A DNA stretch of 64,000 nt from Odontocerum albicorne (GCA_949825065.1 OX463862.1:20689071-20753070), one strand, 5' to 3'. Shown: positions 43,576-53,806, numbered from the stretch's first letter. Notes: generated by a model from the letters alone, not told the origin. Numbers and translations: made by a program.

Positions 43576-44732
43576 TAGGGTGACCAGATTTCACTTTATG
43601 TAAACCCTGAGATTGTTTGAGTAAAAATAATTTTATAATGGGAAACATAAGATTTTTATAGAAAACAAAACCACAAGCAAATAAAAACAGTATTTTTTAT
43701 TCCTTTCTGTAAATGTTTAAATTAATAAACTTTTCTTATGATAAAGTAATTTAGAAACAATATATGAATGCGTTCCGCGAATAAGGTGGTAACTAACATT
43801 TTTTTCAAAATGCAGTTTTTTTGTGAAATAACGTGCTATGTGGTTACGCCCTTCATCCCCTCTATAAAAATATTCTCTATCTCTTTCGTTTCTACTGTTA
43901 AGTAAACATTTCCGTTGGATTTTTGCACGCGCTCAGTGGAGTAACGTGGTTTCAAGTATCAACATGTCTGGAGAGGCGCCCGTCGTACACTCTGCTAGTG
44001 TAGAAAATAAACATAATTTCTGAAAAAACGACAAGCAAGGGCTGCAGAATGGTCAGATAATAAACGGAAGAAACTGAGAAACAGCGAACAACCCTATATA
44101 AGGAGAAAAGGCAAAGAAGTAACGAGTAAAAGAAGATCAGAAGAGGTTAGTGGAATAACGTGGCAACTAACATACATGATTGATTTTTCATATAAAAGTT
44201 AACGACACAACTTGTTTGTTTTATATAAGAGTTGTGGAATAACGTTGTAACAGCATTCGCGGACCACGTTATTCCACAAGTTCATAGTGTTTTACATGTT
44301 TTCTTTGTCATTTTGAATATAGTTTGGTAATTTTTAAATAAAGTGTGTGTATGAAAATATATCTTGATTAAAAAAAAACTATTAAAATATCGACACTCAA
44401 TAAAAAAAGTATTTTTCTTGAATACTGTAAAATACAAGTTTTGTTAGTTACCACCTTATTCACAGCACCTATTCATATGATAAAGTAATTTAGAAACAAA
44501 ATGGTTATGGTAAATAGCATTTTTTTTATAAAATAGAGAAATAACTAGAAATTATTTGAAATATATTTTTTTGTTGCAATTATATTAAACACATTATATT
44601 TTCATTGATATAAATAATTTATGGTTATGTTAATTTTAGACGTTATTTCAAACTTAGCGTAACCCGGAAAAATGATAAGAAAACCCGGAGCCCGGAGAAA
44701 CAGTATCGAAACCCTGAGAGTTGGTCACCTTA
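43576..44732. mobile_element. hAT-like element with a second element inserted
   Basis: The ends tagggtgaccagatt and gagttggtcacctta are inverted. They are flanked by an 8-bp direct repeat with one mismatch (gttgtgca 43568-43575; gttgttca 44733-44740), the signature of hAT insertions. No hAT transposase remains. A different inverted-repeat element occupies about 43763-44475. Confidence 0.72.
43763..44475 (+). mobile_element. Unclassified inverted-repeat element nested in the hAT-like element
   Basis: Inverted termini contain gaataaggtggtaactaaca (43779-43798; reverse at 44442-44461) and an outer tatgaat. It is flanked by an exact 24-bp direct repeat starting tatgataaagtaatttagaa (43737-43760 and 44476-44499). 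Inside, a short frame around 44020-44140 reads KKRQARAAEWSDNKRKKLRN, a basic segment, preceded by MSGEAPVVHSASVENKHNF in another frame. I cannot assign a superfamily. Confidence 0.6.
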
Positions 44733-44740
44733 GTTGTTCA

Positions 44741-45328
44741 AATAAGTTATCTGTATATTTTTGTTGTTATCAATATTATCAGTTGTTATCTCTCTGTATG
44801 TATAACAGCTTATTGACATTCAGTATGATAAAAAATATATTCATAAATAATATTTATCCTTGACTGTATTTCTGTAAAATACTATAATAGAGGTACCATT
44901 CAATATTTTAGAGATATAACAAACCTCAAATTAAACCTATTTGCCGATTCTCAGAACAAACTACCTAAAAGTATAGTAATTGACCTAAACTTAATTTTTT
45001 TATAAAGTTTGAGACATTCTACAGTGTTTTTGATATTTCTTTTATATTTTGACAAACTCTTATGGATCAGTTAACAGACAATAAATCACACCGAGTCGAG
45101 CGTGTATTGTAAATAGTTTGATCTGTGCCATACGTTTGAGCTTAATTGCTAACATAGCGATAAAAAAAATGCAGTGAGATGTGGAGACTTCTAACTTATG
45201 ATGATTATAATTACTTAGATATAATTTATTAGTTTCGTTACTATTGATAATTTATTATAAATTTTGAAATTGATTTTAAACTCGACTGAAAAATTTCAAA
45301 CCCAAGTGTTACGAAGGAAAGATTCAAT
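44741..45328. other. Upstream region of DIPK2-like copy 3, nothing recognised
   Basis: AT-rich; no TATA box or exon that I can support. Confidence 0.35.
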
Positions 45329-45924
45329 ATGTTTAATTTAAAGTTTTCGCAACGTATTAAGTTGTATTTAATATTAATTAGTATAGTAGTGTTAATTAAT
45401 TTCATTGTTGGTTTGTATTTTGTATATTATTGGAAAACATGGACGAAATCCGAGTTTTTCTTGAAGACCAAAAATGCCCTATTTGTTACGGGGTTGATCA
45501 ATGTCCGGATTTTTTATACAAAAAATATTTTTGTTCACAACAATATAAATGATGCCATTTTGAATTATATCAATACTAAAAATGTATTTGTTGGGTCATG
45601 GAACCATCAAGATCAAGTCATATTAAAAAAATTAGCGCCCAATTATAAATTGAGAGAATTAGACCGAAAGGCTTGTAATAGAATAAAGTCTGATGGACAG
45701 TGTAATTTCAAAGATATTTTGAAATTAAATTTAACTGATGATATTATGAAATTGGTCGACTATCACTCTGGATCCACTGAATCCAAAAGAATGATCGTTT
45801 GTCCTGACCCTAAGGGAATTTTTGAACTTGTAAAAGATTTCAATAAAAAGTCGCACCGGACAGAAATTACTATGCAAATATTTGGACTATTTTAAATATC
45901 AACGGGGAACCAATTATTTTAAAG
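45329..45924 (+). pseudogene. DIPK2: DIPK2-like copy 3, exon 1 with three 1-bp indels
   Basis: 596 nt, one less than exon 1 of copy 1. Signal-anchor IKLYLILISIVVLINFIVGL is intact. The first two indels restore each other's frame, so only about 13 residues around the Cys motif are garbled; the third causes the stop at 45893-45895. It ends AAG|GTAGGA. Confidence 0.82.
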
Positions 45925-46279
45925 GTAGGAATTTATTTATTGAAATTATTTTTGTTTAACCACTTTTTATTTAAAATACAATCTGGTGGGTTATTGCTAG
46001 GCGGCAATACAATCTTGCGGGCTTATCTCTTCCAATCAACCAGACAAAAGTAAATGAAGCAAGTTACGTGGTCGCATAAATCATTCAAATGACTATCCAT
46101 CCTCACGAAATCCATAAACATATACGTGAGCATATGCCCACGAACCCCACAAAGACGGACGATCACCCGAACATTCTTTTTCATATAAGTGAGATATCAT
46201 CAATCAAAAGGAAAGGAAGGGATGGTGGAGAGGAAAGGAAAAGAAAAATCAGGAATGAAACATGTTATTTTATTGACTA

Positions 46280-46400
46280 GACATTAAGAGTTTTTTCAGT
46301 CGTTTCTTAAAGCATGCCAAGGACGGAGCGAGTCTTATATTGGTTTGTAACTGATTCCAGAGTCTCACTGCGTGGACAGTAAAGGACGACGTAAAATATA
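46280..46400 (-). pseudogene. LINE RT C-terminal remnant beside the gap
   Basis: Minus-strand text FTVHAVRLWNQLQTNIRLAP and SLACFKKRLKKLL is the RLWNxLPxxIR...SFKxxLKxxL block that closes CR1/Jockey-type LINE ORFs. It adjoins the assembly gap. Confidence 0.75.
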
Positions 46401-46447
46401 TATGACACTTCAGTAATATATATATACATGACACTTCAGTGATATAT

Positions 46448-46647
46448 NNNNNNNNNNNNNNNNNNNNNNNNNNNNNNNNNNNNNNNNNNNNNNNNNNNNN
46501 NNNNNNNNNNNNNNNNNNNNNNNNNNNNNNNNNNNNNNNNNNNNNNNNNNNNNNNNNNNNNNNNNNNNNNNNNNNNNNNNNNNNNNNNNNNNNNNNNNNN
46601 NNNNNNNNNNNNNNNNNNNNNNNNNNNNNNNNNNNNNNNNNNNNNNN
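46448..46647. other. Assembly gap (200 N)
   Basis: Exactly 200 N, a conventional placeholder, so the true size is unknown. Confidence 0.99.
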
Positions 46648-47373
46648 TATCAATGGGTTTTTGAAAATTTACTATTCATATTGAATTGTATAGTATATGA
46701 AAAAAATACTGTCATATTTCTAATTGTCGTTTTATTTTTTTGTAATAAATATGAAATGTTATATACTGTACACCTATGGTCGTGAGATACACGTCCACTT
46801 CTTAATGTGGCTGAGACTATACTAGCTCATAAAAGTTACGCTCAATATGCTTTCTTTAAATAAGTTTTCTTAAATTTTTAATAATACCTGAGGCAATTCC
46901 AAAGGGACAGCCCCACGAAAGAAAAAAATACCACTTAGCAATTAGATCTACTTATTTCCAGTTGAAACAGATTAATATTTCTGTATCTCAAATGGTTGTC
47001 AGGAAGATAAAACCATACCTTTGAAAAGTACGAGACTGCGGGATATATTCCGGTACAAGAATTGTAGAACTAAATTTTACTTAAATTCTCCCATACCCAG
47101 ACTGCATCGTTTGGGTAATGACTATGTTGAAGTTTCGGTCATATTTGGTGACAGTTACGTTGATTTTTTTTTCCGTTGACTTTGATTCCCTCAAACTCTG
47201 GAAATAACAACACATTTTTGCTAATTTGTAACAAGATGTATTAATTTATCATTATTGTTAGTTGTATGTAATTATGTTGAAGTTTCAATGCACCTTTATT
47301 TTTTTGTGTGCATTGGTGTGGATTTATACGTATGTATATTTTTGTAATTATTTTCTTAGATTGTTTTTTTGTA
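46648..47373. other. Intron of copy 3, nothing recognised
   Basis: No trace of a WPVAKYYGACG-like exon on either strand. Confidence 0.45.
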
Positions 47374-48662
47374 TTAAGGGGGGGTACAAATTAGATCGGT
47401 CCGTTTCCAAAAGATGGCTCTGGCTGTTATGAATGGTTCATAGTGACAGCCGATTTTGGCGGTTTCAGAGAGGTTAGACATCTGCCAATAATATTCAGTT
47501 TATATCGCTTTGAGTTTCATGCAAAAACCTTGTTTTGTACAGTGTTGAAAATGTCGAATTTTGTCTTAACCAAGCTGCATTTGCGGGAGGTTTTAATTTT
47601 CTGCTTTAATTGGAAAAAAAGTGCAGCTGAAGCCCATATTGCTTGTTGAAGTTTATGGTGACGCTGCTCTAACTGATAAATCATGTAGGGAATGGTTTCG
47701 ACGTTTCAAGGATGGAGATTTCAGCGTCGAAGACAAGCCTCGCTCTGGACAGCCAAAAAAATTCGAGGACAAAGAATTAGAGGCATTACTCGAAGAAGAT
47801 CAAACGCAAGAGGAGCTCGCAGAATCATTAGGAGTGACTCAATAAGCCGTTTCCGTATGATTGAGAGCCATGGGATTGATTCAAAAACAAGGAAATAGGG
47901 TGCCTTATGAACTGAAACCGAGAGACGTTGAAAGACAATTTTTCACTTGCAAGCAGCTGATTCAAAGGCAACAAAGAAAAGGTTTTTTGCATCGGATTGT
48001 AACTGGAGATGAGAAGTGGATATTCTACGACAACCCCAAGAAAAAAAAATACTATGCTAAGCCCGGTCAATCGTCGCCATTGACCTCAACACCAAAACTG
48101 AACATGCATGGTTCGAAGATCATGCTCTGTATCTAGTGGGACCAAAGGGGTGTTGTTTACTATGAGGTGCTGAAACCTGGTGATTCCATTACGGGCGATC
48201 GGTATCGGCTACAATTAATTAGTTTGAGCCGTGGATTGCGAGAAAAACGGCCGGAATACGAGCAAATACATGATAAAGTTATTCTTCTTCATGCCAACGC
48301 TCGGCCTCATGTCGCAAAAGTCGTAAAAAATATTTGGAAACACTCAAATGGGATGTTTTACCGCACCCGCTGTATTCCCTGGACATTGCTCCTTCTGATT
48401 ACTGGTTGTTCCGAAGGATGCAGCACGATTTGGCAGGTCACCGGTTCACTTCTTTCATAGAAACCGAAAATTGGTTCCAAACTTGGATCACCGCAAAAAA
48501 CGAGTCATTTTTTCGAGATGGAATTTGAAAATTGCCTGAGAGATGGGAAAAAGTAGTAGCCAGCGATGGACAATACTTTAATTGATCTGTTCATTCATTT
48601 TGTTTAGAAATAAATGCATTTTTGAACACAAAAAAATGGACCCAACTAATTTGTACACCTAA
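47374..48662 (+). mobile_element. Full-length decayed mariner in an intron of copy 3
   Basis: 1289 bp, right end ccaactaatttgtacacctaa followed by TA; left end ttaaggggggggtacaaatt. Coding starts at 47551 (MSNFVLTKLHLREVLIFCFN) with VEVYGDAALTDKSCREWFRR, SVEDKPRSGQPKKFEDKELE, VPYELKPRDVERQF linker, VTGDEKWIFYDNPKKKK (first Asp), HANARPHVAK (second Asp changed to Ala) and SLDIAPSDYWLFRRM (third Asp). Multiple stops and frameshifts; inactive. Confidence 0.92.
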
Positions 48663-48798
48663 TATGTTAGGCACTTTGATTACCTGAGCCTTGACCTATT
48701 TGACTTGACCAGTTTGTACGAGTATTTTATGAGTGGTAGATGGTATGCATGTGTGTGCAGCTTTTGGATATTTTTTTGTATATGATTCAGGCAAATGT

Positions 48799-49191
48799 TT
48801 ATAATTTTTGGAAAAATTTATATTTATATTCATCCACACTCAAAATTCTAATTTGGGTGTTACTTTTGTAACAATTTTTAATGGTCGATAAAATACCATA
48901 CATTGTAATAAAATGAAATATCTTTTCCCAGATAGTTCGATTAGCATTAAATGTTGCTTTTGTGAGCAATTTAAACATATAAGAATTTAAACTCTTCCAT
49001 CCCTCCTCACACTTAGAAGGTAGTATCCCAATATGCCCAGAAGATGCCTTGTAGTATAGAGCCACGGATAGAAAGATAGTCACTTTCACAAGTAGAGATT
49101 GTGCAAAATTTTCTTTTGAACTTAGATGATATACTTGAAAAAGTTTAACACAAGATAGAGAAATTATATTTAAATTTGTTAATGTAATCAT
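48799..49191 (-). CDS. Unidentified 130-codon open frame, antisense within an intron of copy 3
   Basis: Frame from ATG at 49191 to a stop at 48799-48801, unusually long for this AT-rich DNA. The protein contains KVTIFLSVALYYKASSGHIG, ILPSKCEEGWKSLNSYMFKL and FNANRTIWEKIFHF. I recognise no family. It ends against the acceptor of exon 3 of DIPK2-like copy 3 and shows no clear promoter or signal. It may be an exon fragment, a transposon piece or chance. Confidence 0.3.
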   Translation of the reverse strand: MITLTNLNIISLSCVKLFQVYHLSSKENFAQSLLVKVTIFLSVALYYKASSGHIGILPSKCEEGWKSLNSYMFKLLTKATFNANRTIWEKIFHFITMYGILSTIKNCYKSNTQIRILSVDEYKYKFFQKL

Positions 49192-49196
49192 TTTAG

Positions 49197-49476
49197 ATTT
49201 TATCTACTTGACATCACTATGGAGACAATTGCTTATTCATATAGAGGTATTAAAATAGTTGACCTGGAGAATGTGATTGTACTGGATAAGATGTCCGACA
49301 ACCTTCCAGTCTCCTGGGAGGCAAACCACACGAGTGAAGTAGTCTCCTGCGAAGGGTGCTTATATTATTCAACGGAGAATATCTGTGAACATTATCTCAG
49401 TGACCATAACCATTATAGTGTGTGCAAGTTTTTGAAGGAAGAGATTTTGATTAATGTTCCAGAATTTATTCAGCAG
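49197..49476 (+). CDS. DIPK2: DIPK2-like copy 3, exon 3
   Basis: 280 nt after TTTTAG, six codons shorter than in copies 1 and 2. LDITMETIAYS replaces TDITLDNF, so the Asn of the catalytic-loop-like motif is lost, while IVDLENV is kept. Confidence 0.88.
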
Positions 49477-49589
49477 GTATTCAACATTTTAATAAACTCA
49501 ATTTGTACTTTTTAATAAGGAATCTAGAATGTTATTAAGTTTATTAAGGAACTTAATAATAGTGTATGCTACTGGCACAAAGAACTGTG

Positions 49590-50278
49590 TCATAGGTGGA
49601 TGGCTGCTGCGCAATGCTCGGAGAATTTGGCTCACGTTCGGAGGCATAGATCGGTGAAAAGGTAGTGGAGTGAAGAAATTCCTCTTAGGCAGGTACTAGA
49701 TGATTGCAAGTAAAACATAGTTAGTAGGGTGAACTGAGAAGTGATTTTATTTGGTTTTGACCCTTCTTATGAACGGCCGATCGCTCATCGTAAGCGCCAT
49801 TTTCCATCACTGCATACCCTCACACTTCGCAAAATATCACAATTTTCGGGAGTTTTGCGCAAGCAAAGGCCGGCCGGCAGGTGATATAGTCTCGCAACGA
49901 ATGTCCATAAGTCTCATTTCCGTTGCGGTCGCGACGCAATGGAGACCCAAACAAACATAAAATTATTACACAAAATACCAAACAAATATCGAATTATAAC
50001 TAAATATCTACACATATTAAGGGTGACACGTACGTCCGATACAAATACAGTAAAAATAGGGAATATCATTTTATTTTTATTTATTTATAATTTATGACAA
50101 GACAAATACCAAACAAACATAACCAAGAAATTTACATATTAATACCAAACAAATATCAAAATATAACTAAATATCTACACATATTAAGGGTGATACGTAC
50201 GTCCAATACAAATGCAGTAAAAATAGTGAATATTATTTTATTTTTATTTATTTATAATTTATGACAAGAAATTTTATT
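49590..50278 (+). repeat. Family E copy 3 and a 167-bp tandem duplication
   Basis: 49590-49720 matches family E. From 49974, aataccaaacaaatatc... through acgtacgtcc and tttttatttatttataattt is repeated at 50141 with offset 167 bp. Partner of 24000-24290. All lies in intron 3 of copy 3. Confidence 0.6.
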
Positions 50279-50762
50279 AATGCATAATTTGTAAAACAAG
50301 GAAAAGGTTGTCTTGATTTTAATCTGGTTTTAAAAAGCCTGAGTTCAACTTGTATGATCAGGTGTCATCCTAGCATAAAGAGAATATACCGAACTGGGGG
50401 CATCATTATGAAAAAGGGCTTTTTTAATTATGCAAAACTATCTTTTGACTAATATTCTAAGCCCAGGGAACTTAAATGTATTAGGAAGGCCCTGCCTTGG
50501 TGAACTGATCAAATGATTGGTTTTTTGTTTTAGTTAAGATTTTTTTTTCTTTGAAACTGTAGACCGATTGATTCAGCCCGTTTGCACATTGCTTCACCAG
50601 AAAATTCACTGTAGCGCACCGGCTCAGTCCGCCACTATCTCCATTCTTTGAAATGACAACTCTTGATCAGATTTTAAGTCACCCTAGTTCCAGCTAGAGT
50701 GACTTAAATTCATAGTAATTTTTATCATTAATTTTTATATAATCTTATTTTTTTCTTTTCAG

Positions 50763-50894
50763 GTTTCCCCGAACCTATGGGAAATGATATCAGACTGCAT
50801 AATACCACCAACAAATCTAAATCGTTTTGATACGGCGAAAAATCTTGTGGTTGAGTTAGAAAGTATCCTTCAATCATTTCCAAAGCACTGGTAG
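50763..50894 (+). CDS. DIPK2: DIPK2-like copy 3, exon 4
   Basis: 132 nt after TTTTCAG: VSPNLWEMISDCIIPPTNLN, RFDTAKNLVVELESILQSF, PKHW and stop TAG. Cys is kept but the usual CVEP reads CIIP. Confidence 0.88.
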   Translation, partial: VSPNLWEMISDCIIPPTNLNRFDTAKNLVVELESILQSFPKHW

Positions 50895-51547
50895 CTTTTA
50901 TAACCTAGTACACATTCCTCGCTTTAAGAAAGATAAACATTAGTGGTCTGTAAATCGATATTTAGCATTAAGAATTATTTTGTTCCATATTAAATGTGTA
51001 TGGCATACTCCATGGAGGAAAAAAAAAGTAATTAAATATTTAAGAAATGTAGACATTTCTTAAATGTAGACATTTCTCTAGAGAGCAGGGGAAGGACCAA
51101 CATTTTGGACCGTGTGCTAAAACCGGTATTAGGTAAAAGGTCACTGGCCGCACATGTATTTTTTTAATTAATAGACATATCAACATTTGAATGCCTGAAA
51201 ACGAGGTAAAGTGCTCCAAATGGTGCTTCAAGGTCCAGAGTAAAGGGGATCGAACCCGGAACGAAAAATTCTTACATTAATTTATTTTATTGAATATATT
51301 ATAAATACAATTCACATAATATGAGTGTTATATGACATAAATACTTAAAAAAATAAAAACTAGTATTATTTTGTATACCTACTACACATAAAATATAAAT
51401 GTGTACCTATGTTGTATTTTCTTTTTTGCCTTTTTATTATATTTATATTACAATTATTTTCGGTTACATTTAAATAAGAGTTCAGTGGAATCTCGGTTCT
51501 CGAATGTATCTCATCTCGAACAATATGGTTTTTGAACATATTGTTTT

Positions 51548-51775
51548 AACTCGGTTCTCAATTGTAATTGGGTTCTCGATTGTAATTCGGTTCTCGATTG
51601 TAATTCGGTTCTCGATTGTAATTCGGTTCTCGATTGTAATTCGGTTCTCGATTGTAATTCGGTTATCGATTGTTATTCGGTTTTTCGATGTGATATGGTT
51701 CTCGATTGTGATTCGGTTCTCGATTATAATTCAGTTCTCAATTGTAAATTAGCTCTTCATTGTAATTCAGTTCTC
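51548..51775 (+). repeat. 18-bp tandem array
   Basis: About 12-13 copies of ggttctcgattgtaattc, degenerate at both ends, grown from the Tigger-type ggttctcgaa motif next to it. Confidence 0.93.
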
Positions 51776-51850
51776 AAATATGCATTTTCAACGACAATGC
51801 CATGTCTCACTTCAGAAAACATTTAAAAAGCAGGCAAAAACAAATCTCAT

Positions 51851-52069
51851 TATAGTTCAGAAATTCTAGGATGAGTCCTGTAACAGCTCACAAATTTGCC
51901 CCAATACAACCTTGTAACGATGTTAAGTAATTTTAATTATTTTATCAACTTTAATACAAGCCTCAATTCTAATAAATAGCAAGTTATTTAGGTAAATACA
52001 TTACATAAGGTTGTATTGGGGCAAATTTGTGAGCTGTCACAGGACTCATCCTAGAATTTCCGAACTATA
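51851..52069. mobile_element. 219-bp MITE with ~63-bp inverted arms, copy 1
   Basis: The ends tatagttcagaaattctagg and cctagaatttccgaactata are inverted; arms agree over about 63 bp with two mismatches. Same length and sequence as copy 2. The homologous segment at 34340-34665 lacks it. Confidence 0.93.
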
Positions 52070-52546
52070 GACAGGTTTTTAATGTGACAGAAAAATTAAT
52101 GAACCCCAGGACAGCCACCTGACGTTTTAATGTAAGGTTGCTTAAAAACCCTTTCCAAACAATAACATTGCTTCTCCTCTCTACCTACCTCATCACCTTC
52201 CACTTATGCCATCAGCTCTCCTCAGTACAGGTAAAGTGCAGTTAAATTATAATTTATATATTGTGTTGCCGCAGTGTATAATTTTGGAACTGATTAATCC
52301 AATCTACGAGTACATTACTTCTTATGGGAAAAAATTATTTGGTTTTCGAACAGTCTTCTGTAATGGATTAAGTTTGAAAACTGAGGTTACATTGTATTTT
52401 GATATAAATATTTTTTGTGGCGTAAATCAGGAGTATGTCGCTATTATTAAACAACTATGTTTTATAAAAATAGTTTACGGCCCACACAAAATACCCTGGC
52501 AGGCCACATGTGGCTTGCGGGCGGTGGGTTGACCATGTCTGGTCTA

Positions 52547-53010
52547 GAGTGTATTCTAAAAAATGTAGAAGATGGAAAAAATGTACATATGTAATACAAA
52601 TTAGAGAATTACAGTATTTAAAATGAAGAGTTAAATTTCAAATCAGAATTAGACGATTGGGAAGCAGGAACTGGATGGAAATATCCATCCAAAGTTTGCT
52701 AATTTACATATTTTTTCTTTTGCTCTTCAAGCTGTTTATATAATCTTATTAATTAAAAAAAAAATCGATCTTCACTCTTCATCGGGACTATTTTCAATTA
52801 AGATTTTAATATCCTTTTCAAAATGTAAAAAAGAGCATCAACTGATTTCATGAGTGTTAATTCTTCATAAATCTTTGTTTTGTCTCGGTCCATTTTGTGT
52901 AAAAATTTCACTTTTAAAATATTCCATATTTAGTTTTTCTCGTAAAGCGAATTTATTGATTGTTTTTCCAAGCAAAATTTTGTTAAAAAATGGTCATTAA
53001 GTGAGTAAAT
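52547..53010. other. No gene recognised
   Basis: AT-rich; no coding or named repeat. Confidence 0.4.
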
Positions 53011-53013
53011 ATG

Positions 53014-53150
53014 GATGAATACCGTATTCCAGTCCTCTAGTTTTAAGAATGAATTATAGATGTAATGGCGTATTCTAGTCAACTAGTTTTAAGAATTTAC
53101 TTATAGATGTAATGGTGTATTCCAGACAACTAGTTTTAAGAATTTACTTA
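53014..53150 (+). repeat. ~46-bp tandem repeat, interrupted by a LINE
   Basis: Three units (gatgtaatggtgtattccag...agaatttactta) lie left of the LINE and a fourth continues at 53811-53858 on its right. Confidence 0.85.
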
Positions 53151-53806
53151 TTGATTATCTCCGTAGCAAAAACCAAGTGTATGACATTCTCCAAAGACCC
53201 ATTAGAGTGCAGAATTTCAGTACGTGACGAGCCAATTAAACAAGCAGCCCAGTTCAGATATCTCGGCAGTGAACTGTTCAGCTCTCATGACCTCCCCAGA
53301 GAAGTAAGGCCTCAGGTAGATAAAGCTGCAGTTGTGGCGGGCTGTCTGAGAGATGTCATATGGAGGAATAAAAATATGAGAACGGATAGCAAGGTACGCA
53401 TTTATAAGACCTGTGTGCGACCTATCCTCACATATGGCATCGAAGCGAGGGCGGACACTGTCAGGACAAAAAGTATGCTAAGGACAACGGAAATGAGAAC
53501 TCTGCGCGCTATTGTTGGGAAGACTTTGCGTGATCGTGTAAGGAACACCACAATCCGAGAGGTCTGTGAGGTCCAAGATGTGGTCAGATGGGGACGACAG
53601 TGTCGACGATACTGGTACCAACATGTACAGAGAATGAATTCCACAAGAATTCCATACATAGCTCTGCATGGGGTGCCGGATGGACGGCGCCCGCCAGGGA
53701 GACCCCCGAAACGATGGAGAGATAGCTGGAGCTCAGCGTCACAGGACGATCCTGCAGTAACAGACTCTTGAGAGTCTACAGAAAGTTTAAGAAGAAGAAG
53801 AAGAAG
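53151..53806 (+). mobile_element. 5'-truncated LINE with target-site duplication
   Basis: Flanked by a 5-bp direct repeat actta (53146-53150 and 53807-53811) and ending in a (GAA)n tail. The open frame to TGA at 53769-53771 is the C-terminal part of an LINE RT protein: AQFRYLGSELFSSHDLPREV, RIYKTCVRPILTYGIEARAD, TLRDRVRNTTIREVCEVQDV, GRPPKRWRDSW. It is free of stops, so the insertion is fairly young. 57540-57880 holds a decayed relative. Confidence 0.88.

Larger units (their letters stand above)
45329..50894 (+). pseudogene. DIPK2: DIPK2-like protein, copy 3 (disrupted or mis-assembled)
   Basis: Third paralogue. Exon 1 45329-45924, exon 3 49197-49476 and exon 4 50763-50894 keep valid splice sites and the family phases. 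Exon 2 (185 nt in the other copies) is not visible; the 200-N gap at 46448-46647 lies in the intron that should hold it. Exon 1 has three single-base indels relative to the family frame: a lost base near 45474, a gained T near 45514, and a lost base near 45880 that gives a premature TAA. After allowing for them the family motifs are present (CPICYGVDQC-like, KACNRIKSDGQCNFKDILKL). Exons 3 and 4 are fully open (IVDLENVIVLDKM, CEHYLSDHNHYSVCK, RFDTAKNLVVELESIL). Either a young pseudogene or a real gene with base and gap errors in the assembly. Confidence 0.8.
51483..52275 (+). repeat. Tigger-like non-coding end, downstream of copy 3
   Basis: agtggaatctcggttctcga and tctcatctcgaacaa start a region matching 34340-34665, interrupted by the 18-bp array and the MITE at 51851-52069. 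Confidence 0.55.
51090..52546. repeat. hAT-like remnant enclosing later insertions
   Basis: Left part 51090-51230 resembles 21795-21900; right end 52490-52546 (caggccacatgtggcttgcgggcgg... gaccatgtctg) has the GGCCnCATGTGGC...CnCG form of hAT ends. The Tigger-like sequence, 18-bp array and 219-bp MITE lie between. Boundaries are uncertain. Confidence 0.4.

Noticed and set aside
51504..51752. Repeat protein with repeated FSIVIR units
   Set aside because: Its periodicity is simply the 18-bp non-coding array translated; no start context or homology.
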